NCBI GenBank assembly: GCA_036389255.1
Contig: DASVQI010000023.1
Span: 62,001-126,000 of the forward strand
DNA: 64,000 bases
Direction: 5' to 3'
Source of the DNA: JACVRN01 sp036389255
Lineage (GTDB): Bacteria; Acidobacteriota; Blastocatellia; Pyrinomonadales; Pyrinomonadaceae
This document shows, in pieces, positions 48,964 through 57,032 of the stretch. The notes under the pieces are model-generated. The model saw nothing but the letters and a program-made list of their open reading frames with translations. It had not been told where the DNA came from and did no database searches. A program made the position numbers and the translations under genes. Position 1 is the first letter of the stretch, and each line of letters starts with the position of its first letter.

Positions 48964-50709
48964 TCAAGCTCCAATAGTGTTGCCGCAGCGACCGCAGAAC
49001 CTGGTGCCCGGCGGATAGCTGGTGCCGCACGGGACGCAGAAAGTGCCCTGCGGGCGCGCAGGCGGCTGCGCGGGAGGTGTCTGCTGAGGAACGGGCGGCC
49101 TCTGGCCCATTAGATGCTGCGGGGGCGGCATGGAAGCATTCCCCGGATTCACGCCGCCCGGCATAGTCGAGCCCGCCGCGACAGTCGCGCCGCACCGGCC
49201 ACAGAATTTAGTCGTCGGCGGAAACCGGAATCCGCAGCGCTGGCAGGTGATTTCGCCAGCGTGTGCTACTACAGACCTTCCGGGCTGGCTGGGCGGTTGC
49301 GGTTGATTGACCGTAGCACCCGCCTGCTGGTCGTTGACGGGAAGAAAGACGGTTCCCCCGCAGCGACCGCAGAACTTAACGCCCGCCGCGAAACGCGAGC
49401 TGCACTGCGCGCACATGACTATGCCGGGCAGTATGCTGCTGGGGCCTGTGATGCCTGAGCTTCCCGGCTGGCTCCCCTGTTGTGAAGGAGTGGCCGTCGG
49501 CCTCAACTGCACCTGAATAATCTGCTCGCTCGGGTCTGGATTAATCTGTATGACGCGCTCGTCGTCATGCTCGCCAGCGCGAGCCACGCGCAGTATGTGG
49601 CGGCCCGGCGGGATTGAGGAGAGAATCAAGCGGCCGGAGCGTCCAATGCTTCCATAACGTTCGTCGTCAACGTAAACCTCCGCGCCCTGCGGAGCGACTA
49701 TGACGACGCTGGAGTTCTCCGTCTCATTCCTATCGGAGCTTTCACCCACGGCACTCTCGAACTCGTCCAGCCAGTCAACGACGCTCGCGGGTCTTGCTAT
49801 GGGGTCTTTCTCAAGAGCGTGCATGACAGCGCGCTCGACTGCGGGCGAGATGTCCGAGCGCACGGAGCTTGGCGGCTGCGGTGTGTTCATCAGCTTCTGC
49901 ATGATGAGCTGCGTCAGCTCGCCGGAGAAGGGAGGACGGCCCACCAGCATCTGATACGCGATTGTGCCGAGCGCATAGACATCCGCACGCGCATCCAGTT
50001 GCGCGTTCGGCTGCATCTGTTCGGGGGCCATGAATTCGGGCGTGCCTATGATGCCGCGCGACGCGGGGCCGCTCGCGGAGTCAATCTCGGACACGGCCTG
50101 ATTCACAATCTTTGCCAGCCCGAAATCACCGACCTTGACGAAGCCGTCGCCCGACCCGCTCTTCTTGCGGTTCTGCATGATGAAGATGTTTGCGGGCTTC
50201 AGGTCGCGGTGAAGTATTCCCTCGTCGTGCGCGGCCTCTACTCCGGCTGCTATCTGTCGCAGGAGCGAGAGAGCGCGCTGCGGGCTCAAGGTTCCCTCAC
50301 GCCTCAACAGGTGATGAAGCGTCTCGCCCTGCACGTACTCCATCACAAGGAAGAAGACGCCTTCAGGGCTCTTGCCGAAGTCCGAAACGCCGACTACGTT
50401 CGGGTGTTGGATGGAGGCGGCTGTGCGCGCCTCTCGCTCGAACCGCGCTATGGCCTCGCCCTCCTGCATCTCTTCGTCCGAGAGAATGTCCGGGCGAACC
50501 GTCTTGACCGCCACCTTTCGCGTGCCGAAGTTCTGGTCGCGCGCCAGATACACCTGCCCCATAGCGCCCCTGCCCAGCCGTTTCTCAAGCAGGTATCGGC
50601 CGGCCAGAGTGGTGCCTCCCGGCAGCGTGTGCTTGGTGTTAGAGCCTTCTTCCGGGCAGACCAGCACCTCGTCCGTGTAACAGCGTTCGCAACGGGGGCA
50701 TTCGCGCAT
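48964..50709 (-). CDS. Ser/Thr protein kinase with PEGA domain and zinc ribbons
   Basis: A 581-residue kinase. It opens with a ribbon (ECPRCERCYTDEVLVCPEEG), then a complete kinase domain (GRGAMGQVYLARD, HRDLKPANIF, DFGLAKI, GTPEFMAPEQM). About residues 350-410 are a PEGA-like domain (VVIVAPQGAEVYVDDERYGSIG, PPGRHILRV). The C-terminal third holds three more zinc ribbons of the type CxxCxxxFxxxxxFCGRCG separated by Pro/Gln linkers. ATG 50709 opens the ribbon behind a GGAAGAG site; the upstream frame adds 14 unlikely codons. Confidence 0.9.
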   Translation of the reverse strand: MRECPRCERCYTDEVLVCPEEGSNTKHTLPGGTTLAGRYLLEKRLGRGAMGQVYLARDQNFGTRKVAVKTVRPDILSDEEMQEGEAIARFEREARTAASIQHPNVVGVSDFGKSPEGVFFLVMEYVQGETLHHLLRREGTLSPQRALSLLRQIAAGVEAAHDEGILHRDLKPANIFIMQNRKKSGSGDGFVKVGDFGLAKIVNQAVSEIDSASGPASRGIIGTPEFMAPEQMQPNAQLDARADVYALGTIAYQMLVGRPPFSGELTQLIMQKLMNTPQPPSSVRSDISPAVERAVMHALEKDPIARPASVVDWLDEFESAVGESSDRNETENSSVVIVAPQGAEVYVDDERYGSIGRSGRLILSSIPPGRHILRVARAGEHDDERVIQINPDPSEQIIQVQLRPTATPSQQGSQPGSSGITGPSSILPGIVMCAQCSSRFAAGVKFCGRCGGTVFLPVNDQQAGATVNQPQPPSQPGRSVVAHAGEITCQRCGFRFPPTTKFCGRCGATVAAGSTMPGGVNPGNASMPPPQHLMGQRPPVPQQTPPAQPPARPQGTFCVPCGTSYPPGTRFCGRCGNTIGA

Positions 50710-50845
50710 AAAACAGAAACTCTTCCTTCTAAAGCCGAAAAGATGCGGCAAAGAAAAGAATAAGGCGTCGCGTGTCTGCTCGTCAAACTTAAGCGTGACA
50801 AGCCGACCCCACGACGCCCTTATGTTATGAGTTAAAGCTCGTTAG

Positions 50846-51301
50846 TTAATTGCCGGACGCAGCGCCCTTCTGCTCCTGCTTGGCCGTTTCCATACGCGTG
50901 CCAAGCTCTTCCACCTGCTCCGTGCTTAAGACCTTCCGGGCATCCTTGAACATCTCGCCCTCTTCCTCTTCCACGTGATGCTCGACGTTCTCCTTGAGCA
51001 CTGTCAGCTTGGCCGTCCAGCGCTCGTCGTCAACCGGCATGGAATCAAGCTCGCTGAGCAGCCGCTTGACCACGTTATGCTCTTCTATGGCTTCCAGCGT
51101 AATCTCATGCGTCTCCTCGGCCTCTTTGATGGCCGGGTAGAAAATTGTCTCCTCTATGCGCGCGTGAATATCAAGCTCCTGCTTCAGCTTTCCGAACAAC
51201 TCTTCGCGCGTCTTGACTGCGCGCTCCGTCGTCTCTTCCAACTGCTTGAACATTTCGGAAACCTTCTGATGATCCTTCTTCAACAACTCAAAAGCGTTCA
51301 T
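50846..51301 (-). CDS. Hemerythrin HHE-domain protein
   Basis: A 151-residue four-helix bundle with the HHE cation-binding pattern: DHQKV (His11), HARIEETIFYPAI, EEHNVVKRLL and HHVEEEEGEMF supply the di-iron ligands. Such proteins sense or store oxygen or iron, or protect against nitrosative stress. ATG 51301 follows GGGAGGGACGG; the upstream frame adds eleven unlikely codons. Confidence 0.88.
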   Translation of the reverse strand: MNAFELLKKDHQKVSEMFKQLEETTERAVKTREELFGKLKQELDIHARIEETIFYPAIKEAEETHEITLEAIEEHNVVKRLLSELDSMPVDDERWTAKLTVLKENVEHHVEEEEGEMFKDARKVLSTEQVEELGTRMETAKQEQKGAASGN

Positions 51302-51505
51302 ACCTGCACCGTCCCTCCCTCTGTTTTGAAACACCCAAAAGACCGCTCCTGCACCCGAATAATACGTTTTCAGGGCATAAATAAGCTCTGACGAAGAAGC
51401 GGCAATTCAAATGCCATGTTGCTGAAAGAAAGATTTTAAGGATTAATCAGGCATAGAGTGCATAGAAAAGAGACGGCTGCGAATGCGGCCATCCGCCCTG
51501 CTGAT

Positions 51506-51578
51506 TACCCGCGGCTGGAGTCGAACCAGCGGCCTTTCGCTCCGGAGGCGAACGCTCTATCCACTGAGCTACGCGGGC
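51506..51578 (-). tRNA. tRNA-Arg (CCG)
   Basis: 73 bases, read from 51578 down. Acceptor GCCCGCG pairs with CGCGGGT (one G-U pair); D arm AGCTCAGTGGATAGAGC; anticodon stem TTCGC/GCGAA around CTCCGGA with anticodon CCG; T arm GCTGGTTCGACTCCAGC. CCA is not encoded. Confidence 0.95.
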
Positions 51579-51700
51579 ATAGTTGATTGATGTGAAAAGA
51601 TAGCATACTCGGAGCGCCGCTTGCCAACGAAGCAGGTGCGGCCGGACTTATGTGGTAGATTCCTCATGACACCGCGAGCAAAGAGAGGATTACAGACAGC

Positions 51701-52072
51701 ATGATTGTCATCAACCGCGAACGGGCGGCTATTATCAACACGCCGCATGGGTCGGAGATTCGACCGCTCATTGACCGCACAACGTCCGACATCGAGCGTT
51801 GCAGTCTGGCCGAAGAGGTGTTGCCTGCGGGCGCGGCTGTGGGGCGGCACCATCACCTTTTGACGGAAGAGATTTATTACATACTTGAGGGCGCGGGACG
51901 AATGACCGTGGGCGAAGAGGTGCGCGAAGTCTCTGCGGGCGATGCTGTCTTTATCCCTGTGGGAAAAACTCACACGCTGGAGAATACCGGCGACGAGCCT
52001 TTGCGGCTGCTGCTGGTCTGCGGCCCTGCCTATAGTTTTGAAGACCACCTGACGGGAGAGGCAAAATATTGA
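51701..52072 (+). CDS. Cupin-domain protein
   Basis: A 123-residue single cupin barrel. Metal ligands of motif 1 (GRHHHLLTEEIYYILEGAGRM: His50-52, Glu56/57) and motif 2 (DAVFIPVGKTHTLENTG, His near 91) are visible. Small cupins of this type act as sugar isomerases, dioxygenases or ligand sensors; no specific role can be given. ATG 51701. Confidence 0.85.
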   Translation: MIVINRERAAIINTPHGSEIRPLIDRTTSDIERCSLAEEVLPAGAAVGRHHHLLTEEIYYILEGAGRMTVGEEVREVSAGDAVFIPVGKTHTLENTGDEPLRLLLVCGPAYSFEDHLTGEAKY

Positions 52073-52098
52073 TTCAATATCTTTCGTTCTCTGCTTTT

Positions 52099-53142
52099 CT
52101 AGCCCCCACTGGCGCGAAGGATTAGTTTGACGATGATGATGGTGAGGGCAGAGATGCCCGCAGCCATAGGGATGGTCAAGACCCATGCCCAGACTATGCG
52201 CCCGGCCACGCCCCACTTGACGGCTGACAGGCGGCGCGTAGCCCCTACGCCGACGATTGCGCCCGTGATTGTGTGAGTGGTCGAAACCGGCACTCCCGTC
52301 AACGTTACATAAGCGAGCGTCAGCGCGGCTGCCGTCTCAGCACAGAACCCGCCCACAGGCTTCAGCTTTGTGATGCGCGAGCCCATAGTGTGGACGATGC
52401 GCCAGCCGCCCGAAAGAGTCCCGAGCCCGATTGCAGCGTGCGCCGAGAGCACTACCCAGAGCGGAATGGGCGGTAACTCTCCATTCGGCCCGTAAGTCAG
52501 AAGGCCGCCCGCAGCCAGTACTGCCGTGATGATGCCCATGGTCTTCTGCGCGTCGTTGCCGCCGTGCCCCAGCGAGAAGGCCGCCGCAGACAGAAGCTGT
52601 CCCTTGCGGAAAAGCTTGTCCACGCGGTTGGGCGACCAGTTGCGGAAAATCCAGTAGACCGCAATCATCAACAGCAGTCCGAGCGCCATCCCGATTAAAG
52701 GCGAAAGGATGATGAACTCAATCACCCTCAGCCACACGTCCGTCTTCAGCAGCCCGCGCACGCCCCCGTACGCGGCTATGCCTGCGCCCGCGTAGCCTCC
52801 AAGCAGCGCGTGCGAACTTGAGGTAGGCAGCCCCAGATACCACGTAATCAGATTCCAGACAATCGCCCCTACGAGCGCGGCCAACAACACGTAGAGCCGC
52901 ATGTCCGCCGCAATCAAGTCCATGCGGACGCCGTCGCCAATGGCTTTGGCTACGCGCGTGCCGAAGACCGCGAAGGCTACGAAGTTGAAGAAGGCAGCCC
53001 AGATGACTGCGACGCCCGGCGATAGCACGCGCGTCGAGACGACCGTTGCGATGGAGTTGGCTGCGTCGTGAAAACCGTTTATGTAATCAAAGATGAGAGC
53101 CAGTATGACGAGCAGCAGTATGAAGGCGAAAGTGGCAGTCAT
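52099..53142 (-). CDS. pit: Pit-family inorganic phosphate transporter
   Basis: A 347-residue low-affinity phosphate permease with about ten helices. The duplicated family signatures are clear: YINGFHDAANSIATVVSTRVL in the first half and SLGHGGNDAQKTMGII in the second, plus TGVPVSTTHTITGAIVG. It takes up metal-phosphate coupled to proton or sodium. The DUF47 gene just upstream in the same direction is its usual partner. ATG 53142 is preferred over a TTG eight codons upstream. Confidence 0.93.
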   Translation of the reverse strand: MTATFAFILLLVILALIFDYINGFHDAANSIATVVSTRVLSPGVAVIWAAFFNFVAFAVFGTRVAKAIGDGVRMDLIAADMRLYVLLAALVGAIVWNLITWYLGLPTSSSHALLGGYAGAGIAAYGGVRGLLKTDVWLRVIEFIILSPLIGMALGLLLMIAVYWIFRNWSPNRVDKLFRKGQLLSAAAFSLGHGGNDAQKTMGIITAVLAAGGLLTYGPNGELPPIPLWVVLSAHAAIGLGTLSGGWRIVHTMGSRITKLKPVGGFCAETAAALTLAYVTLTGVPVSTTHTITGAIVGVGATRRLSAVKWGVAGRIVWAWVLTIPMAAGISALTIIIVKLILRASGG

Positions 53143-53161
53143 AAAAGAGTAGTCACCTATC

Positions 53162-53222
53162 AGCAATCAGCTATCAGTAAAAAGCAGATGAGCTGATTAC
53201 TAATAGCCGATTGCCGATTGCT
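53162..53222. repeat. Imperfect inverted repeat between pit and its partner
   Basis: AGCAATC (53162-53168) and GATTGCT (53216-53222) bound an AT-rich segment with internal CAGCTATCAG, AGCTGATTAC and CCGATTGCCGATT elements. It resembles small dispersed intergenic repeats. A stem could separate expression of the two genes. Confidence 0.5.
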
Positions 53223-53224
53223 TC

Positions 53225-53848
53225 TCATGTGTGTTTGATAATGACGCTTTCGATGATGTTGGCTACGTTCTCGCACCGGTCAATCGCGGCCTCAAGCTTT
53301 TCGTAGATGGATTTCCACTTGATGACGTGAAGCGGGTCTTGCGCGTTGTGAAAAAGCTCCTCTATCGCGCGGTGAAAGACCTCGTCGCCTTCGTTCTCAA
53401 GACTGTGAAGAGTGACGAGCCGCGCCGACATGCCGTCGGGCCGCGAAAGCTTCGAGACTATCTCATGAAGCTCTATGGCCATGCGCTGAAGCACGTCCGC
53501 GAAGTGGCGCGCGTGGCTCGTGCTCTCATGCACGTCGTACATGACCATGGCCCGGGCCGCGTCGTCAATCAGGTCTACTATGTCGTCAAGGGCGGAGGAC
53601 ATCATGTAGATGTCTTCGCGGTCAAATGGGGTGATAAAGGACTTGTTGAGACGTGTGGAAATCTTATGCGTCAACTCGTCGCACTGATGCTCTATGGCCT
53701 TGATGCGACGCGAGTGCTCCTCGTAGTTGCCGCTTTTGTCAGAGAGCATTTCGACCAGCGCCCGCGACGCATCGTAGATATACGAGGTCATTTGCGAGAA
53801 TAGTCCGAAATACTGCTCTTCTTTGGGGAGAATGTTAAAGAGCGCCAT
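53225..53848 (-). CDS. DUF47/PhoU-like accessory protein of Pit transporter
   Basis: A 207-residue all-helical protein of the DUF47 (PhoU-like) family: YDASRALVEML, HQCDELTHKISTRLNKSFITP, DREDIYMMSSALDDIVDLIDD, SLENEGDEVFHRAIEELF and YEKLEAAIDRCENVANIIESV. The repeated Glu/Asp-x-x-x-Asp residues bind metal clusters as in PhoU. It probably regulates the adjacent Pit permease. ATG 53848 lies 11 bases after GGAG. Confidence 0.92.
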   Translation of the reverse strand: MALFNILPKEEQYFGLFSQMTSYIYDASRALVEMLSDKSGNYEEHSRRIKAIEHQCDELTHKISTRLNKSFITPFDREDIYMMSSALDDIVDLIDDAARAMVMYDVHESTSHARHFADVLQRMAIELHEIVSKLSRPDGMSARLVTLHSLENEGDEVFHRAIEELFHNAQDPLHVIKWKSIYEKLEAAIDRCENVANIIESVIIKHT

Positions 53849-54103
53849 CGAATATAAGCTCCACAAAAAATTGAGTAGCGAGAGTGCAATATAGTCGAAC
53901 CGCCTTTCATTGTCTACACGGAAATGTAGAATGGGGGTCAGGCGTTAGAGGATGGGAAAAGAAAGAGAGCTGGATTTTCTTTTCTACATCCACTGAACCC
54001 TGAAACCCCCATCCCCCGGCTTTCGCCTTTTGCCTTCTTTATCGTATGCTCCGCGAAGGGTGGCGGCGGGTCTTAATCCTGCGTGCGCTCTCGAACTGCT
54101 TCT

Positions 54104-55087
54104 ATGACAGACAAAGACTATTTCTCGATGGTGACGAATCTTCTGCGCGTGGAGGCAGAGGCTCTTACGCAGACTTCGCACCGAATTGCTCGCGGCGAGG
54201 TGGAGCGTGCCGTGGAGATTCTTGCCGCATGTCGCGGCAAGGTCGTGCTTGTGGGGATGGGCAAGTCCGGCATCATAGCCCAGAAGATAGCCGCCACCAT
54301 GACCAGCACAGGCACGGCCGCCGTCTACCTGCATCCTTCGGACGCGCTGCACGGAGGCTTGGGGATAGTTTCGCAGGATGATGTGGTGCTGGCCCTGAGC
54401 AATAGCGGCGAGACGGATGAAGTCATAGCCATGCTGCCGCACTTAGTGCATCGCCGGGTGCCTATCATAGCGATGGTTGGGAACCTGCGCTCTACGCTTG
54501 CGCGCCGCGCTGACGTTCTGCTGGATGCTTCCGTAGATCAGGAAGCCTGCCCGCTCAACATGGCTCCTACCACGAGTACTACGGTCGCGCTGGCTTTAGG
54601 CGATGCGCTCGCAATCGTCCTGATGCAGGTGAAGGGCTTGACCACGGATGACTTCGCGCAGAATCATCCGGCCGGGCGTCTAGGCAAGCGACTCACGCTG
54701 AAAGTCGCAGACCTCATGCACAGTGGCGACGACAATCCGACGATTGGGATGGACGCGCCATGGCTGGAAGTCATAGCCGCCATCAGTCGCGGGGGCTTGG
54801 GCGCGGTCAGCGTGGTTAATGAGCGCGGGCGGCTTCTGGGCGTCATCACGGACGGCGACCTGCGTAGAACGATTCAGAAGATAGAGCACGCGGAGCTTGA
54901 GACGCTCTCAGCCCACATGATGATGACGCGCGACCCGGTGGTGGCTAGCCCGGAGCTTCTGGCGTACGACGCGCTGCGATTGATGGAAGACCGCCCGCGC
55001 CAAATCTCCGTGCTGCCGGTAGTCACGGATGAAAGGCTCTCTGTCGGCCTGATTCGTGTTCATGACATAGTTCGTAGCGGGCTGTAA
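54104..55087 (+). CDS. kdsD: D-arabinose-5-phosphate isomerase, KdsD/KpsF family
   Basis: Converts ribulose-5-phosphate to arabinose-5-phosphate, the first step to KDO for lipopolysaccharide. Residues about 30-170 form a SIS domain (GMGKSGIIAQKIAATMTSTG, HPSDALHGGLG, ALSNSGETDEV, TTSTTVALALGDALA). Two CBS domains follow (about 200-327), which regulate through nucleotides. The 327-residue length is standard. ATG 54104 opens the family N-terminus; GTG 54083 is less likely. It supports a Gram-negative envelope and fits the polysaccharide operon. Confidence 0.91.
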   Translation: MTDKDYFSMVTNLLRVEAEALTQTSHRIARGEVERAVEILAACRGKVVLVGMGKSGIIAQKIAATMTSTGTAAVYLHPSDALHGGLGIVSQDDVVLALSNSGETDEVIAMLPHLVHRRVPIIAMVGNLRSTLARRADVLLDASVDQEACPLNMAPTTSTTVALALGDALAIVLMQVKGLTTDDFAQNHPAGRLGKRLTLKVADLMHSGDDNPTIGMDAPWLEVIAAISRGGLGAVSVVNERGRLLGVITDGDLRRTIQKIEHAELETLSAHMMMTRDPVVASPELLAYDALRLMEDRPRQISVLPVVTDERLSVGLIRVHDIVRSGL

Positions 55088-55155
55088 AGAAGAGGCGGTG
55101 ATTCTTACAAAGTCAGTTGCAGAGATTTCTATCTGCGAAATATAAGGGGGGGAAG

Positions 55156-56922
55156 ATGAAGGTTCTGGTCACGGGCGGGACGGGTGTTATAGGCGAGGGA
55201 ACTATCCCGGCGCTTCTGAAGGCGGGGCACGATGTCAGGTTGTTGTCACGCGGGGCCGGAAAGGATGCGGAAGAGTGGCCCGAAGGGGTAGAGCCTTTTG
55301 CTGCTGACGTGAGCGACGAGCGCGGCCTGTCGGGAGCCGCCGAAGGCTGCGATGCCGTCGTACACATCACCGGAATCGTCAACGAGTCGCCGCCCGAAGT
55401 CACCTTCGAGCGTATCAACGTCGAAGGAACCAGAAAGGTGCTGCGGGAAGCTGAACGAGCGGGCGTCGGGCGCTTCGTCTTCATCTCTTCGCTCGGCGCA
55501 GACCGTGGCCGCTCCGCTTATCATCAATCAAAGCTTCAGGCCGAAGAGATTGTCAAAAAGGCAAAGTGCGAGTGGTTAATCCTGAGGCCCGGCGGCGTCT
55601 ACGGCCCCGGCGACGAAGTCATCTCCACGCTCCTGAAGCTGATAAGAACGCTTCCGGCGGTTCCCGTAGTCGCCGGAGGCGAGCAGAGATTTCAGCCCGT
55701 CTGGTTCGAAGATGTAGGCCGCGCCGTGGCGAAGGCCGTTGAGATGCCGGGACTGTCCGGCAAGACGCTTGAGCTTGCCGGGGCGGAAATTACGACCGTC
55801 AACGAGGTCTTGGATAAGCTCTCAGACATAACCGGGCGCTCGCCCGCTCGCGTCCCCGTGCCCTCCTTCATAGCGGCGCTCGGCGCGCAGCTCTTCGACG
55901 GAAACTCGCTCGGCTCGGAGGTCAAGAGAATCACAGGGCTGGACGCGCCCGTTGACGAAGCCAAGCTACAGATGCTGCTCGAAGAGAACTTTATAAAGGG
56001 GCGAAAGAAGAACGGCCTGACGGACACGCTCGGCATCGAGCCGCTCCCTCTGGATGAAGGGCTCAGAGCTTTGGCAGACCTTCTGCCTGAGCAAGCGCTC
56101 TCGGAAGGAGTAGGAGATATTGAGCGCAAACGCTTCTATGCGGACATAGAGGGTAGCCGTTACAACGCGCCCGCGCTGCTGGAAGAGTTTCGAGCGCGCA
56201 TCATGGAAGTTATGCCGCTTGAGTTTCAGGCGGAGCCGGGCGCGGCCAGCCGGTTGGAAAAGGGCGCGACCCTGACGGCCAACATCCCGCTCAGGGGCAA
56301 CATACAGGTGCGCGTGGAAGAGGTGACGCCCAAACGTATAACTTTCGTCACCATAGAAGGCCACCCGCTCGCTGGCGTAGTGCAGTTCAAAACCTCTGCC
56401 GTAAAGAAGCGCGTGCGCTTCATGATTGAGATTCACACTCGCTACGGGAGCATCTTTGACCGGCTCTCCATGGCCCTTGGCGGTTCCGTGATGCAAAACA
56501 TGAACTGGCAGGAGGTCGTGGAGCGCGTCGTAGAGTTGAGTGGAGGCGTTGCGCCCGGAGGCGTTGAGAGCGAGTCGGTCAAGCTGGACGAAGACGAAGC
56601 CAAACAGGCCGAAGAGATGGTCGATGGAATCGTCAAAAGATTTAAGCGCTCTGTTAAGACGGAGCGAGTAGTCAAGGGAACCAGCAAGCCAAAAGCCTCC
56701 GAGAGACTTGGAAAGCAGGACGGGAAGGCGCGTCGTCCCGCGAAATCCGCAAAGACGGGCTCAAAGAAGCGCACCCGCCCGGCCAAATCCTCCGGCAACA
56801 CGAGCGACATGGTTGAAACAGTCTCTCGCGCAGCCTCATCGCTGGTTGAGAGCGTCTCGGCCGTGGCCTTAAACCTTACTCGCGGGCGCGCAAAGAAGGG
56901 CACGAAGAGAGCAAAACGTTAG
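55156..56922 (+). CDS. NAD-dependent epimerase-like SDR with DUF1990-like domain and histone-H1-like tail
   Basis: A 588-residue chain. Residues 1-290 are an extended/atypical SDR of the NmrA/NDUFA9 type (VTGGTGVIG dinucleotide site at 6-13; SAYHQSK Tyr-x-x-x-Lys). Residues about 330-460 are a DUF1990-like alpha/beta domain (IEGHPLAGVVQFKTS). The last 90 residues are Lys/Arg/Ala/Pro-rich, repeating KP, KA and KRTRPAKSS as in histone-H1-like proteins. The tail could bind DNA, RNA or anionic polymers. ATG 55156 follows AGGGGGGGAAG. Confidence 0.78.
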   Translation: MKVLVTGGTGVIGEGTIPALLKAGHDVRLLSRGAGKDAEEWPEGVEPFAADVSDERGLSGAAEGCDAVVHITGIVNESPPEVTFERINVEGTRKVLREAERAGVGRFVFISSLGADRGRSAYHQSKLQAEEIVKKAKCEWLILRPGGVYGPGDEVISTLLKLIRTLPAVPVVAGGEQRFQPVWFEDVGRAVAKAVEMPGLSGKTLELAGAEITTVNEVLDKLSDITGRSPARVPVPSFIAALGAQLFDGNSLGSEVKRITGLDAPVDEAKLQMLLEENFIKGRKKNGLTDTLGIEPLPLDEGLRALADLLPEQALSEGVGDIERKRFYADIEGSRYNAPALLEEFRARIMEVMPLEFQAEPGAASRLEKGATLTANIPLRGNIQVRVEEVTPKRITFVTIEGHPLAGVVQFKTSAVKKRVRFMIEIHTRYGSIFDRLSMALGGSVMQNMNWQEVVERVVELSGGVAPGGVESESVKLDEDEAKQAEEMVDGIVKRFKRSVKTERVVKGTSKPKASERLGKQDGKARRPAKSAKTGSKKRTRPAKSSGNTSDMVETVSRAASSLVESVSAVALNLTRGRAKKGTKRAKR

Positions 56923-56935
56923 ACGGGCAGCGCGC

Positions 56936-57027
56936 ACCGCAGAGACGCGGAGGGACGCAAAGGTAGCGCAGAGGAATTGAATGCTTTTCTCAGCGCCCCC
57001 TCTCGCGTCTCTCTGCGTCTCTGCGGT
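56936..57027. repeat. Long imperfect inverted repeat between convergent genes
   Basis: A 23-base arm at 56936-56958 (ACCGCAGAGACGCGGAGGG...) pairs with 57005-57027 (...CTCTGCGTCTCTGCGGT) with two mismatches and a 46-base loop. It lies between the stops of two convergent genes and could end transcription of both. The CGCAGAGACGC style occurs as dispersed repeats in many genomes. Confidence 0.75.
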
Positions 57028-57032
57028 GAATC

